Shown: positions 9,832 through 18,051 of the stretch, one piece after another
How the letters are laid out: each line of letters starts with the position of its first letter
How positions within the stretch are numbered: the first letter of the stretch is position 1
Origin: Flavobacterium pokkalii
GTDB lineage: Bacteria > Bacteroidota > Bacteroidia > Flavobacteriales > Flavobacteriaceae
Assembly: GCF_014596575.1 (NCBI RefSeq)
Contig: NZ_NASZ01000004.1
Span: forward strand, 124,001 to 188,000
DNA length: 64,000 nt
Direction: 5' to 3'
The notes under the pieces: generated by a model
What the model was told of the DNA's origin: nothing
What the model saw: only the letters and a program-made list of their open reading frames with translations
Database searches by the model: none
Made by a program: the position numbers and the translations under genes

Positions 9832-10839
9832 CTACCACTTAATGATAGCGCTCGCCCAGGTAAATCCACTACCAAAAGCCGCCAAAACCACCGTATCGCC
9901 TGATTTTATTTTTCCCTGTTCCCAAGCTTCGGTTAAAGCAATAGGCACAGAGGCCGCTGTAGTATTGCCGTATTTTTGAATATTATTAAAAACCTGTTCG
10001 TCTGACAATTGAAACTTATTTTGAATATATTGCGAAATTCTCAGATTAGCCTGATGCGGAATCAGCATATCGATATCGGAAACCCTTAAATTATTAGCTT
10101 CTAATCCCTCATTGATTACTTCTGCAAAACGAACCACTGCATTTTTAAATACAAATTGCCCGTTCATGTGCGGAAAATAACTTTCATCCTCTGGGTTATT
10201 ATCTGCCAAAATATCGTTTACCCAGCGACCTCCCATTCCCGGAGCGGTTAAAACCAATTCTTCGGCGTGGATTCCTTCCGAATGCAAATGCGTGGAAAGA
10301 ATTCCTTTGGTCAAATCTTCTTCACGGCTTAGTACCGCTGCTCCTGCTCCATCACCAAAAATTACCGAAACCCCGCGTCCGCGTGTGGTCATGTCCAAAC
10401 CGGAAGATTGCACCTCTGAACCAATTACTAAAATATTTTTATACATTCCCGTTTTAATATATTGATCAGCAACTGAAAGCGCATATACAAATCCCGAACA
10501 TTGATTGCGCACATCTAAAGCACCAACGGTTCGCAGTCCTAAGTCTCTTTGCACTAAAACTCCCGGTCCCGGAAAATAATAATCCGGACTTAAGGTTGCA
10601 AAAACGATAAAATCAATCTCATTTTTATCAATTCCGGCGCGTTCAATGGCAATCTTGGCCGCTTTTACGCCCATTGTTGTGGTTGTATCTTCTCCTTTTA
10701 TAATATGCCGACGTTCCTGAATTCCGGTGCGTTCCTGAATCCAAGCGTCATTGGTATCAATAATTTTTGACAAATCGTCATTAGTTACCACAGTAGAAGG
10801 GACATAAAATCCCAGACCTGAAATTTTTGAATGATACAT
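9832..10839 (-). CDS. fabH: 3-oxoacyl-ACP synthase III (KAS III)
   Basis: 335 aa. FabH condenses acetyl- or branched acyl-CoA with malonyl-ACP to start fatty acid synthesis. The catalytic triad is visible: Cys114 (RNQCSGF), His262 (IPHQANLRI) and Asn292 (GNTTAAS). The C-terminus (LAAFGSGFTWASAIIKW) is typical of KAS III. It stands apart from rpmF/plsX genes, so it may be a secondary copy, which is common in flavobacteria that make branched fatty acids. Its downstream terminator is shared with the convergent receptor gene. Confidence 0.93.
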   Translation of the reverse strand: MYHSKISGLGFYVPSTVVTNDDLSKIIDTNDAWIQERTGIQERRHIIKGEDTTTTMGVKAAKIAIERAGIDKNEIDFIVFATLSPDYYFPGPGVLVQRDLGLRTVGALDVRNQCSGFVYALSVADQYIKTGMYKNILVIGSEVQSSGLDMTTRGRGVSVIFGDGAGAAVLSREEDLTKGILSTHLHSEGIHAEELVLTAPGMGGRWVNDILADNNPEDESYFPHMNGQFVFKNAVVRFAEVINEGLEANNLRVSDIDMLIPHQANLRISQYIQNKFQLSDEQVFNNIQKYGNTTAASVPIALTEAWEQGKIKSGDTVVLAAFGSGFTWASAIIKW

Positions 10840-10876
10840 TTTCCAATTTTTTATATTAAAAACTAAATATAATAAA

Positions 10877-10900
10877 AAAACCAGTCTGTAAACTGGTTTT
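10877..10900 (-). terminator. Terminator of the YegP-like gene
   Basis: A 9-bp stem (AAAACCAGT with ACTGGTTTT) and 6-base loop, followed by a T-run on the minus strand, 25 bases past the stop at 10925. Confidence 0.75.
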
Positions 10901-10924
10901 CTAATACTATATTCTCTGTTTTAA

Positions 10925-11257
10925 CTAAGCTGTTTGATTATCCACAGCGGCATCCGGCGCATTTTTCTTAACCGATTCAATACCATTTTCCCGAGCTGCA
11001 ACCGACTCATACATTTCGCTATTTCCTATAATCTGGCCATTTCCGGCTTTCAAATTGAAATAATGCTTCCCGTTTGTTGATTCTTTGCGATCAAAACGAC
11101 CGTCTTCCTGAGAATTTTTTCTAACCGATTCAATTCCGTTGTCACAAGCCGCCAAAGTTGTATACCCCTCACTTGCTAAAATTGTCTGACCATTACCTGC
11201 TTTCAGATTAAACTGAAACTCGCCATTTGTTCTTTTTGTAATTACAAATTTTCCCAT
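10925..11257 (-). CDS. YegP-family protein (two DUF1508 repeats)
   Basis: 110 aa made of two tandem copies of a ~45-residue unit: FQFNLKAGNGQTILASEGY at about 14-32 and HYFNLKAGNGQIIGNSEMY at about 65-83, each followed by a helix ending NGIESV-KN. This is the two-repeat YegP/DUF1508 fold. The role is unknown; there is no signal peptide, so it is cytoplasmic. It is a single-gene unit with its own terminator. Confidence 0.9.
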   Translation of the reverse strand: MGKFVITKRTNGEFQFNLKAGNGQTILASEGYTTLAACDNGIESVRKNSQEDGRFDRKESTNGKHYFNLKAGNGQIIGNSEMYESVAARENGIESVKKNAPDAAVDNQTA

Positions 11258-11357
11258 ATTTTTTTTTATTTATAATTGGATTAAAATTAGAATTAAAACT
11301 TATGTCAGCTAAAAATAATAAAAAAAACACAGAAAACTCAGAAAACTCAGAAAAAAA

Positions 11358-12305
11358 TCAACAAATCTTCAGATTCACTTCCTGATTAAATTCTAAAGGA
11401 GCTTCATGTTCGAAGAAAATAACTTTTCTATCAAAAACCGCTTTAATCAAATAATAACCGCCTTTGAAATACGATTGTTTAACCAAAACATTCATAATTC
11501 CTTTTTCATCCACTTTTAACTGATGCGGATAAAGCAAAAGCAATTCGTCGTCTTCTTCGCTTACATTAATGAGTTGCGACAATTTCAATTCGTTTACTTC
11601 TCCAAAAAGCGAAGCGACATATTTATTAATTGGATTGTTGTACAAATTATACGAATCGGCTTTATCAACCATTTTTCCATTTTGCAACACAATGGTTTCA
11701 TCGGCAAAAGAAAGCGCATCGGTACTGTCGTGCGTAGCCACAATACAGGTAATTCCCTGCGCTTTTAAATAAGCAAATAAATTACGACGCAGCGCATTTT
11801 TCCTGAAATTATCAATATGACTAAAAGGTTCGTCAAGCAGTAAAACTTCCGGTTCCAAAGCCAAAACTCTCGCCAAAGCCACACGTTGTTGCTGCCCTCC
11901 GCTCAAGTATTTAGCCTTCACATCCGCATAATCAGTCATTTCTACAATTTCCAGTAGTTCCCGAACGCGGGCTTTTTTCTTTTCAGGATGGATATTCGAC
12001 AAATATTTACCTACATTCTCTGCCACGGTTATATAAGGCATCAGGTCAAAATCCTGCGAAAGATATTTCATAAAAGGCATTCCCGGTACCAAATTAAAAC
12101 TGGTTCCTAAAACCTCTGTTTCATTCCAAAAAATCTGTCCCTGATCCAAATCATACAAACCGTAAATCAATTTTAGCAAAGTGCTTTTTCCACAGCCACT
12201 TTCGCCAATTACAGCAATGTTTTGTCCTTTTTGAACAGAAAATTCGATATTTTGAACTACTGGTTTTTCGGTATAACCAAAGGAGATATTTTGAACTTGA
12301 AGCAT
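11358..12305 (-). CDS. ABC transporter ATP-binding protein (orphan, PotA-like)
   Basis: 315 aa. It has Walker A GESGCGKST at 34-42, signature LSGGQQQR, Walker B LLLDEPF and the D-loop SHID, and an H-loop (VATHDST). After about residue 235 comes a short TOBE-like beta domain (LLLYPHQLKVDEKG to the end), as in importer ATPases of the spermidine, iron or sulfate type. No permease or binding-protein gene is adjacent, so partner and substrate cannot be named. The start MLQVQNISFGY fits the family and lies 28 bases from a TATCTTTG box. Confidence 0.88.
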   Translation of the reverse strand: MLQVQNISFGYTEKPVVQNIEFSVQKGQNIAVIGESGCGKSTLLKLIYGLYDLDQGQIFWNETEVLGTSFNLVPGMPFMKYLSQDFDLMPYITVAENVGKYLSNIHPEKKKARVRELLEIVEMTDYADVKAKYLSGGQQQRVALARVLALEPEVLLLDEPFSHIDNFRKNALRRNLFAYLKAQGITCIVATHDSTDALSFADETIVLQNGKMVDKADSYNLYNNPINKYVASLFGEVNELKLSQLINVSEEDDELLLLYPHQLKVDEKGIMNVLVKQSYFKGGYYLIKAVFDRKVIFFEHEAPLEFNQEVNLKIC

Positions 12306-12333
12306 TATAAAATGAATGTTTTTTTTGAAAGTA

Positions 12334-12341
12334 CAAAGATA
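12334..12341 (-). promoter_or_regulatory. -7 element TATCTTTG of the ABC ATPase gene
   Basis: A minus-strand TATCTTTG, 28 bases upstream of the start at 12305. Confidence 0.55.
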
Positions 12342-12429
12342 GATTTCTTTGATATAAAAAAATATTGAAGATCATAAATATCTTTAAAAAAATCTCTTTG
12401 GTAAAGGTCTTGAAAAGAAATAAAAAGTT

Positions 12430-12475
12430 ACCGCAGATTCGCAGATTAATATAAAAAAATCTGCGAATCTGCGGT
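12430..12475. repeat. 18-bp inverted repeat with internal CGCAGATT duplication
   Basis: Two perfect 18-bp arms (12430-12447 and 12458-12475) flank a 10-base A/T loop. Each arm contains CGCAGATT twice in tandem. The GC-richer arms stand out from the A/T-rich intergenic background and resemble a dispersed intergenic repeat rather than the ompA terminator, which follows separately. Confidence 0.7.
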
Positions 12476-12484
12476 TAAAAACAA

Positions 12485-12513
12485 AAAAGTCGCTCCTAAA
12501 CGGAACGACTTTT
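12485..12513 (-). terminator. Terminator of the OmpA-family gene
   Basis: A 12-bp stem with one mismatch (12485-12496 with 12502-12513) and 5-base loop; T-run on the minus strand. Confidence 0.8.
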
Positions 12514-12538
12514 CTATGTATTGGTAAAAAACTAATAA

Positions 12539-13234
12539 CTAGTTTCCTGCTTCTTTTTCAGCGTCGGCTTTCATTTTAGCATTTGCTACGATAGCAAATT
12601 CTACACGACGGTTTTGCGCTCTTCCATCTACAGTTCCATTATCTGCAATTGGGTCCGCAATACCCATTCCCTGAATATTAAATCTGCTTGAAACAAGACC
12701 TTTAGCAACTAAGTAACTTTTTACCGAGTTAGCACGCTCACCAGACAATTTTAAATTATAATCAGCTGAACCAGTACTGTCAGTATAACCATAAATCGTA
12801 ATATCAGTATCCGGATATTCGTTAAAAACAGTCACTAATTTGTCTAAATTATTTTTTGCTGTTGCAGTCAAAGTCGATTTGTTAGTATCAAAACGCACTG
12901 CATTTTCGTTTAAAACTAATTTAATTCCTTCCCCAACGCGTTCTACGTCAGCTCCCGGAATAGCCTGGTCAATTTGCCTGGCTTGTTTGTCCATTTTGTT
13001 ACCAATAACACCACCGGCAACTCCACCAACAACTCCACCAATTACAGCTCCCATAGCTCCTTTTCCTCCTTTTCCAAGGTTATTTCCCAAAATTCCTCCT
13101 AAAATAGCTCCACCGGCAGCTCCGATAGCAGCTCCTCTTTGGGTTTTATTTGTATTTTTTAACGATTCACAACTTGTAAAAAGAGAACCTAAAACCATTA
13201 CTAAAGCTAATGCAACTACTGATATATTCTTCAT
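12539..13234 (-). CDS. OmpA-family lipoprotein with glycine-zipper domain
   Basis: 231 aa. It has a lipoprotein signal with Cys22 (SLFTSC), a glycine-zipper segment at about 34-80 (repeated GxxxG), and a C-terminal OmpA domain (about 105-220) containing TDSTGS with Asp152 and NRRVEF, the residues that bind diaminopimelate in peptidoglycan. It likely tethers the outer membrane to the cell wall. It lies 36 bases downstream of the lipocalin-like gene and they probably form an operon. The domain order is the common YiaD-like arrangement. Confidence 0.93.
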   Translation of the reverse strand: MKNISVVALALVMVLGSLFTSCESLKNTNKTQRGAAIGAAGGAILGGILGNNLGKGGKGAMGAVIGGVVGGVAGGVIGNKMDKQARQIDQAIPGADVERVGEGIKLVLNENAVRFDTNKSTLTATAKNNLDKLVTVFNEYPDTDITIYGYTDSTGSADYNLKLSGERANSVKSYLVAKGLVSSRFNIQGMGIADPIADNGTVDGRAQNRRVEFAIVANAKMKADAEKEAGN

Positions 13235-13270
13235 AACTTTCTGTTTTTTTTTATTATTTTTTAAAAAGGC

Positions 13271-13747
13271 TTAGTTAACACGTTGAAATTGATAAACCAC
13301 ATCAGTTAATTTTCCTCCAACATCAATTCGGTCAACCAATTGGAAAGAACTTTCGGTTAAATTAGCCACACGTAACACATAACCATCTCTTACTTTTTTA
13401 GCTTTTTCGCCAGCATCTAAAATTTTCATTACAAATTCCCCGTTGCTATTTACAAACCAGGTAATTGGCGAACTAAAAACAGGACAATCGTACTTTGTTA
13501 AAGCCATATTTCCTTTGTTGTTATTGGAAACAAATTTCCAAGTACTTCCTTCAAAACATTTTGAATCAGCTAATTGAAAAGAATTGACTTTAATGTAGTC
13601 AGAACCCGGATAAGAAACCGAACTAATTACCCAGTTTCCTTTAACTCCTGTTTGAATGTTTCGATCCAATTTAGTCGCTGTTACCGAAGATGTTTTACAA
13701 GAAAATAACGCCAGCGCAATTGCTGTAACCAAAATTATTTTTTTCAT
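13271..13747 (-). CDS. Lipocalin-like lipoprotein
   Basis: 158 aa with lipobox Cys17 (LALFSC). The mature part has a GNWVISSV motif followed by alternating beta-strand pattern (KWF/TWKF strands, a conserved central Cys pair), as in Bacteroidota lipocalin-family lipoproteins. It may bind a small hydrophobic ligand at the outer membrane; the ligand is unknown. It is the first gene of a probable two-gene unit with the OmpA-family gene and is divergent from htpG. Confidence 0.8.
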   Translation of the reverse strand: MKKIILVTAIALALFSCKTSSVTATKLDRNIQTGVKGNWVISSVSYPGSDYIKVNSFQLADSKCFEGSTWKFVSNNNKGNMALTKYDCPVFSSPITWFVNSNGEFVMKILDAGEKAKKVRDGYVLRVANLTESSFQLVDRIDVGGKLTDVVYQFQRVN

Positions 13748-13775
13748 CGTTTATCGTTTTTATATTAAACTTAGG

Positions 13776-13783
13776 CAAAGATA
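13776..13783 (-). promoter_or_regulatory. -7 element TATCTTTG of the lipocalin-ompA unit
   Basis: A minus-strand TATCTTTG, 28 bases upstream of the start at 13747. Confidence 0.55.
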
Positions 13784-13927
13784 CAATCTAACTTACAAAT
13801 TTTATTTCAAAATCCCCTTATTTTATTATAAAATTTAAGGATAAGACATTTTGTCACACTCAAGCAAATTGGTATTTTATTTGAATAAAAGCCTAACAAA
13901 TTGTAAAACACTTTAAAAATTTTAAAT

Positions 13928-15814
13928 ATGACAACTGGAAAAATTAATGTGTCAGTGGAAAATATTTTCCCACTTATTAAAAAGTTCTTATACAACGATC
14001 ACGAGATCTTTTTACGTGAATTAATTTCGAATGGAACAGATGCAACTTTAAAATTAAAACACCTGACCAACATTGGTGAAGCCAAAGTAGAATATGGCAA
14101 TCCAATTCTTGAGGTAAAAGTTGACAAAGAAGGCAAAAAATTACACATTATCGACCAAGGTATTGGGATGACAGCCGAAGAGGTAGAAAAATACATCAAC
14201 CAACTGGCTTTTTCTGGTGCTGAAGAATTCCTTGAAAAATACAAAGACACCGCTAAAGATTCCGGAATTATTGGACATTTTGGTTTAGGTTTCTACTCGG
14301 CTTTTATGGTGGCTTCAAAGGTAGAAATCATAACTAAATCATACAAAGACGAACCAGCTGCTCACTGGACTTGCGACGGAAGTCCGGAATTCTCCCTTGA
14401 ACCGGCTGACAAAACCGAGCGCGGAACTGAAATTATCCTTCATATTGCGGATGATTCTTTAGAATTCTTAGAAGATTCAAAAATCAGCGGATTATTGAAC
14501 AAATACAATAAGTTCATGCCTATTCCAATTAAATTTGGAACCAGAACGGAAACACTTCCTAAACCGGAAGATGCTCCTGAGGATTATGTAAATGAAACGG
14601 TTGAAACAGATAACATCATCAACAACCCAAATCCGGCATGGACTAAACAACCTTCTGATTTAAATGACGAAGATTACAAAACGTTCTACCACGAATTGTA
14701 TCCAATGCAATTTGAAGAGCCTTTATTCAACATTCACCTGAATGTAGATTATCCGTTCAACCTAACGGGAATTTTGTATTTCCCAAAATTAGGTTCGGAT
14801 ATGCAAATTCAAAAAGACAAAATCCAATTGTACCAAAATCAGGTTTTTGTAACGGATAATGTAGAAGGAATCGTTCCTGAATTCTTAACAATGTTAAAAG
14901 GAGTAATTGATTCTCCGGACATTCCGTTGAACGTTTCCCGTTCCGGTTTACAGGCTGACGCTGCGGTGAAAAAAATCTCCAACTACATCACCCGTAAAGT
15001 TGCTGATAAGTTGAAATCTTTATTCAACGAAAACAGAGCCGATTTTGAAGCCAAATGGAACGACATCAAAATTGTTCTGGAATACGGAATGCTTTCTGAA
15101 GATAAATTCTACGAAAAAGCAGGCGCTTTTGTTTTGTACCCAACGGTTAATGACAAATATTACACCCTTGACGAATTAAAAGAAAACCTTAAAGACAAGC
15201 AAACCGACAAAGACGGAAAATTGGTTGTTTTGTACGCAGGAAACAAAGAAGCACAACATTCTTACATCCAAATTGCTGAAGAAAAAGGTTACGAAGTTTT
15301 GCTTTTAGATTCGCCAATTATTTCGCATCTAATTCAAAAATTAGAAAATGATAATAAAGATTTGACTTTCGTTCGTGTCGATTCAGATCATATTGATAAT
15401 TTAATCAAAAAAGACGAAACACCAATTTCAAAATTGTCTGAAGACGAGCAAAACAACCTAAAAACAGCTGTAGAAGCGGTTGTTAACAAGCAAACTTATA
15501 CCGTACAACTGGAAGCTTTAGACAGTCAGGCAGCGCCGTTCATGATTACCCAACCGGAATTCATGCGCAGAATGAAAGAAATGAGTCAAACCGGCGGTGG
15601 CGGAATGTTCGGAATGGGTAATATGCCGGAAATGTACAATTTGGTAATCAACACCAACTCGCCTTTGGCATCTACCATTTTAAATACGGAAGACAAAGCA
15701 AATCAGGAACACTTGGTAAAACAAGCTTTGGATTTGGCCAAATTGTCTCAAAACCTGTTAAAAGGAGAAGCCTTAACTACTTTCGTAAAACGTAGTTTTG
15801 ATTTAATAAAATAG
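13928..15814 (+). CDS. htpG: Molecular chaperone HtpG (Hsp90)
   Basis: 628 aa. It is a cytosolic ATP-dependent chaperone. The GHKL ATPase motifs are present: ELISNGTDAT (31-40), DQGIGMT and GHFGLGFYSAFMV. The middle-domain motif PLNVSRSGLQ follows, then a C-terminal dimerisation domain. The first motif reads SNGTDA where most HtpG have SNASDA; the ATP-contacting Asn and Asp are kept. The glycine- and methionine-rich GGGGMFGMGNMPEM loop near 555 is typical of Bacteroidota HtpG. The start is the first in-frame ATG, and a strong terminator follows. Confidence 0.97.
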   Translation: MTTGKINVSVENIFPLIKKFLYNDHEIFLRELISNGTDATLKLKHLTNIGEAKVEYGNPILEVKVDKEGKKLHIIDQGIGMTAEEVEKYINQLAFSGAEEFLEKYKDTAKDSGIIGHFGLGFYSAFMVASKVEIITKSYKDEPAAHWTCDGSPEFSLEPADKTERGTEIILHIADDSLEFLEDSKISGLLNKYNKFMPIPIKFGTRTETLPKPEDAPEDYVNETVETDNIINNPNPAWTKQPSDLNDEDYKTFYHELYPMQFEEPLFNIHLNVDYPFNLTGILYFPKLGSDMQIQKDKIQLYQNQVFVTDNVEGIVPEFLTMLKGVIDSPDIPLNVSRSGLQADAAVKKISNYITRKVADKLKSLFNENRADFEAKWNDIKIVLEYGMLSEDKFYEKAGAFVLYPTVNDKYYTLDELKENLKDKQTDKDGKLVVLYAGNKEAQHSYIQIAEEKGYEVLLLDSPIISHLIQKLENDNKDLTFVRVDSDHIDNLIKKDETPISKLSEDEQNNLKTAVEAVVNKQTYTVQLEALDSQAAPFMITQPEFMRRMKEMSQTGGGGMFGMGNMPEMYNLVINTNSPLASTILNTEDKANQEHLVKQALDLAKLSQNLLKGEALTTFVKRSFDLIK

Positions 15815-15855
15815 TTTATTCGGTTATTTGTTAATTCGTTTAACGGATAAATCAC

Positions 15856-15885
15856 AAAACCTGCTGGTGCAAACCGGCAGGTTTT
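15856..15885 (+). terminator. Terminator of htpG
   Basis: A 13-bp stem (one G-T pair) with a GCAA tetraloop and following T-run, 42 bases after the stop. Confidence 0.9.
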
Positions 15886-15932
15886 TTTGTTTTAGGAATA
15901 AATTAGAATTACATTTTGTAAGAATATTTTAA

Positions 15933-15940
15933 TATATTTG
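15933..15940 (+). promoter_or_regulatory. -7 element TATATTTG
   Basis: TATATTTG 30 bases before the ATG of the secreted orphan at 15971; no well-spaced -33. Confidence 0.45.
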
Positions 15941-15970
15941 AAATTATATAATAATTTAAATTGACTTTAA

Positions 15971-16834
15971 ATGAAATATACTTTCCTTATTTTAATACTT
16001 TTTATTCCATTAATAGGGTTTTCTCAAATGCGTGAACGTTTAAATTCCACAGATTTAAAGAGATATGAGTTTAAAGGAAAAGTTAGAGAGGTAATACATA
16101 AAGAGTATGAACCTATATTTTCAAACGATTCAACTTATACCCTTGAATTATATGATTTTCTTGGTTTCCATAATTACAGGTTTGAATTTAATGAAAAAGG
16201 ATATTTAAATATGAAAACTGAATTGAGAAAGAAAAAAGATTCAATAATTTCTTCTGCAGTTTGGAAATATAAGTATGACTTAAATAATCGAATTCAACAT
16301 GAAAACAGAATATCTTTCGAATATTCAAAAGACACAATGACTTGGAACTACAAATATTTTGGAGATTCAATTGTCAACATTCAACAACTTGATAAAACGT
16401 ACAAAACACTTTATTATACCTACAAACAAAAAGGAGACTTAGAATACTTAAATCATGCAAATTCTGATAGTTCTTACGTTACAAAAAGACTATTTGCATA
16501 TGACAAACAAAATAGAATTGTCCGCTTTGAAGATTATGAAAATAAGAACTATATCCAAAATTTAATATTAACCACTTACAAAGACAGTACATCTAGAAAC
16601 AAGTTTAAGGAAATAACAATTCGTACTAAATATAATAATAGTTATTACAATGAATTTGAATATGATAAAAATACAATCACAATAAAAACTGCTAATTTTT
16701 CCGGTTATGAATCTTATGTAAATAAGCATGAATATACATATGACAAAGAAGGAAATTGGATTGAGAAAAAAATTTTTAATCCTTCAGGAAAACTTGTAAC
16801 AGTATTTAAACGAGAAATTAAGTATTATAAATAA
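15971..16834 (+). CDS. Secreted protein of unknown function with YD-like motifs
   Basis: 287 aa with a clear signal peptide (MKYTFLILILFIPLIGFSQ). The mature protein repeats short beta-hairpin motifs such as YDLNNRIQHENR, YDKQNRIVRFEDY and YDKEGNWIEKK, the pattern seen in RHS/YD-type and related Bacteroidota proteins that open with KFxGKVREV. No enzymatic motif was seen. Base composition is A/T-richer than the flanking htpG, fitting an accessory gene. Function unknown. Confidence 0.75.
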   Translation: MKYTFLILILFIPLIGFSQMRERLNSTDLKRYEFKGKVREVIHKEYEPIFSNDSTYTLELYDFLGFHNYRFEFNEKGYLNMKTELRKKKDSIISSAVWKYKYDLNNRIQHENRISFEYSKDTMTWNYKYFGDSIVNIQQLDKTYKTLYYTYKQKGDLEYLNHANSDSSYVTKRLFAYDKQNRIVRFEDYENKNYIQNLILTTYKDSTSRNKFKEITIRTKYNNSYYNEFEYDKNTITIKTANFSGYESYVNKHEYTYDKEGNWIEKKIFNPSGKLVTVFKREIKYYK

Positions 16835-16869
16835 ACACCAGATAGAGGAAAACATTTCTGTAACCACAA

Positions 16870-17030
16870 TGATTTTTTTACAGATTTACTGCTTGAGATT
16901 GCTTCGTTCCTCGCAATGACACACTTGGCGCAAAGTCATTGCGAGGAACGAAGCAATCTCACTAGAAAAAGCAAATCTAATAGCATGTCGTGAGTAATCT
17001 CACTAAAAAGAGTAAATCTGATCACTCAAT
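16870..17030. repeat. Palindromic repeat element with perfect 27-bp inverted arms
   Basis: Perfect 27-bp arms at 16894-16920 and 16935-16961 flank a 14-base spacer. The core GTCATTGCGAGGAACGAAGC is much GC-richer than the surroundings. Outside the arms the symmetry continues imperfectly: the left flank (about 16870-16893) read on the other strand resembles the sequence after the right arm, and AATCTCACTA plus A-rich DNA ending in AAATCT occurs twice on the right (from about 16955 and 16997). It ends about 15 bases before the GIY-YIG gene. The form is that of a dispersed REP- or MITE-like repeat. Confidence 0.8.
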
Positions 17031-17058
17031 AAAAACTAAAAAAACATGAAACCAGGAT

Positions 17059-17349
17059 TTGTATACAATTACCAATAAATATCAAACGGTAGTTTATGTT
17101 GGTGTTACATCAAATCTTCCACAAAGAATTTTAGAACATAAAAACAAGAAATACCCAACATCATTTTCAGCCAGATACGATGTAAACCTATTAGTTTACT
17201 ACGAGCAATTTCAATGGATCGAAGATGCTATAGCTCGGGAAAAACAAATAAAAGCAGGTTCCAGAGCTGCCAAAAACAAATTGATACAATCTATCAATCC
17301 AACATGGAAAGATTTATTTGACGAAATCAAAGACATAATGACTGAATAA
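17059..17349 (+). CDS. GIY-YIG nuclease family protein, 5' end frameshifted (possible pseudogene)
   Basis: The longest intact frame gives 96 aa from a TTG. GIY-YIG hallmarks are present: VYVGVTSNLPQRILEHKNK and the catalytic-Glu region IAREKQIKAGSR, ending INPTWKDLFDEI, which matches the small single-domain family. An ATG at 17046 begins Met-Lys-Pro-Gly-Phe-Val-Tyr, the N-terminus expected for this family, but in another frame that stops after ten codons. A 1-2 base indel near 17065-17070 would join the two. Either the gene is broken or it restarts at TTG, losing part of the first strand. It sits directly beside a palindromic repeat. Confidence 0.72.
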   Translation: MYTITNKYQTVVYVGVTSNLPQRILEHKNKKYPTSFSARYDVNLLVYYEQFQWIEDAIAREKQIKAGSRAAKNKLIQSINPTWKDLFDEIKDIMTE

Positions 17350-17407
17350 TGATTAGTTAAAAATTTAAAATCCAAATCAACATAACAAACCTTCAAACAA
17401 AACAACC

Positions 17408-17932
17408 ATGAAAAAAACTTTTTACATTATTACCCTTTTACTAATCAACATTTGTTCAATCTCCTGTTCGAATGACGATGATTTAAACTATCAAAATGAT
17501 TTTGAGAAAAGCAAAAGCGCCTGGCTGGATTTTAAAGCATCCTCTAACAATTCTTATCAGTATGTAGTATCTGGAAGCTCTTTTGTATTACCTTCTCATT
17601 GGGAAATAACCATTACTGTTTCAAACGGAATTGTAATTCGAAGAGATTTTACATATATAAATGCTCCCGAAAGCATATCTGAAGAAGAAAAAAATTGGAC
17701 TGAAAATGAAAACGAAATTAATACTCATTCCTCTTTTATAGCTGCAAGTCCTATAACATTAGATGAAATCTATACTAAGGCAGAAAAGGATTGGCTTATA
17801 AAAAGGAAAAACACGAGTACTTATTTTGAAACCGAAAACAACGGACTCATTTCAACTTGCGGTTATACTGAAAAAAACTGCATGGATGATTGTTTTATTG
17901 GTATAAAAATAAAAAGCATTACAAGCTTATAA
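17408..17932 (+). CDS. Putative lipoprotein, DUF6174-like
   Basis: 174 aa with a lipoprotein signal (ICSISC, Cys20). The mature part starts with WLDFKASSNNSYQYVV and contains ITVSNGIVIRRDF and a TLDEIYTKAEKDW helix, which I associate with small DUF6174-type lipoproteins. The final third is cysteine-rich (STCGYTEKNCMDDC), suggesting disulfides. No function is known. It lies in a run of orphan secreted genes and has no obvious operon partner. Confidence 0.72.
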   Translation: MKKTFYIITLLLINICSISCSNDDDLNYQNDFEKSKSAWLDFKASSNNSYQYVVSGSSFVLPSHWEITITVSNGIVIRRDFTYINAPESISEEEKNWTENENEINTHSSFIAASPITLDEIYTKAEKDWLIKRKNTSTYFETENNGLISTCGYTEKNCMDDCFIGIKIKSITSL

Positions 17933-18051
17933 AGTTCAATCAAAAAATCAAATAGTACGAAATCCTAATCCATAAGCTTTTCATTAGCAAATATTTTCAA
18001 CAATAAAATTTTAAAAATCACTAAATTAGTACTGAACAAATTCCAGTAACG

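Noticed and set aside
12840..13274. 144-aa plus-strand frame opposite the OmpA gene
   Set aside because: Proline/alanine-rich shadow of the glycine-zipper codons; the minus-strand OmpA protein has clear domains.
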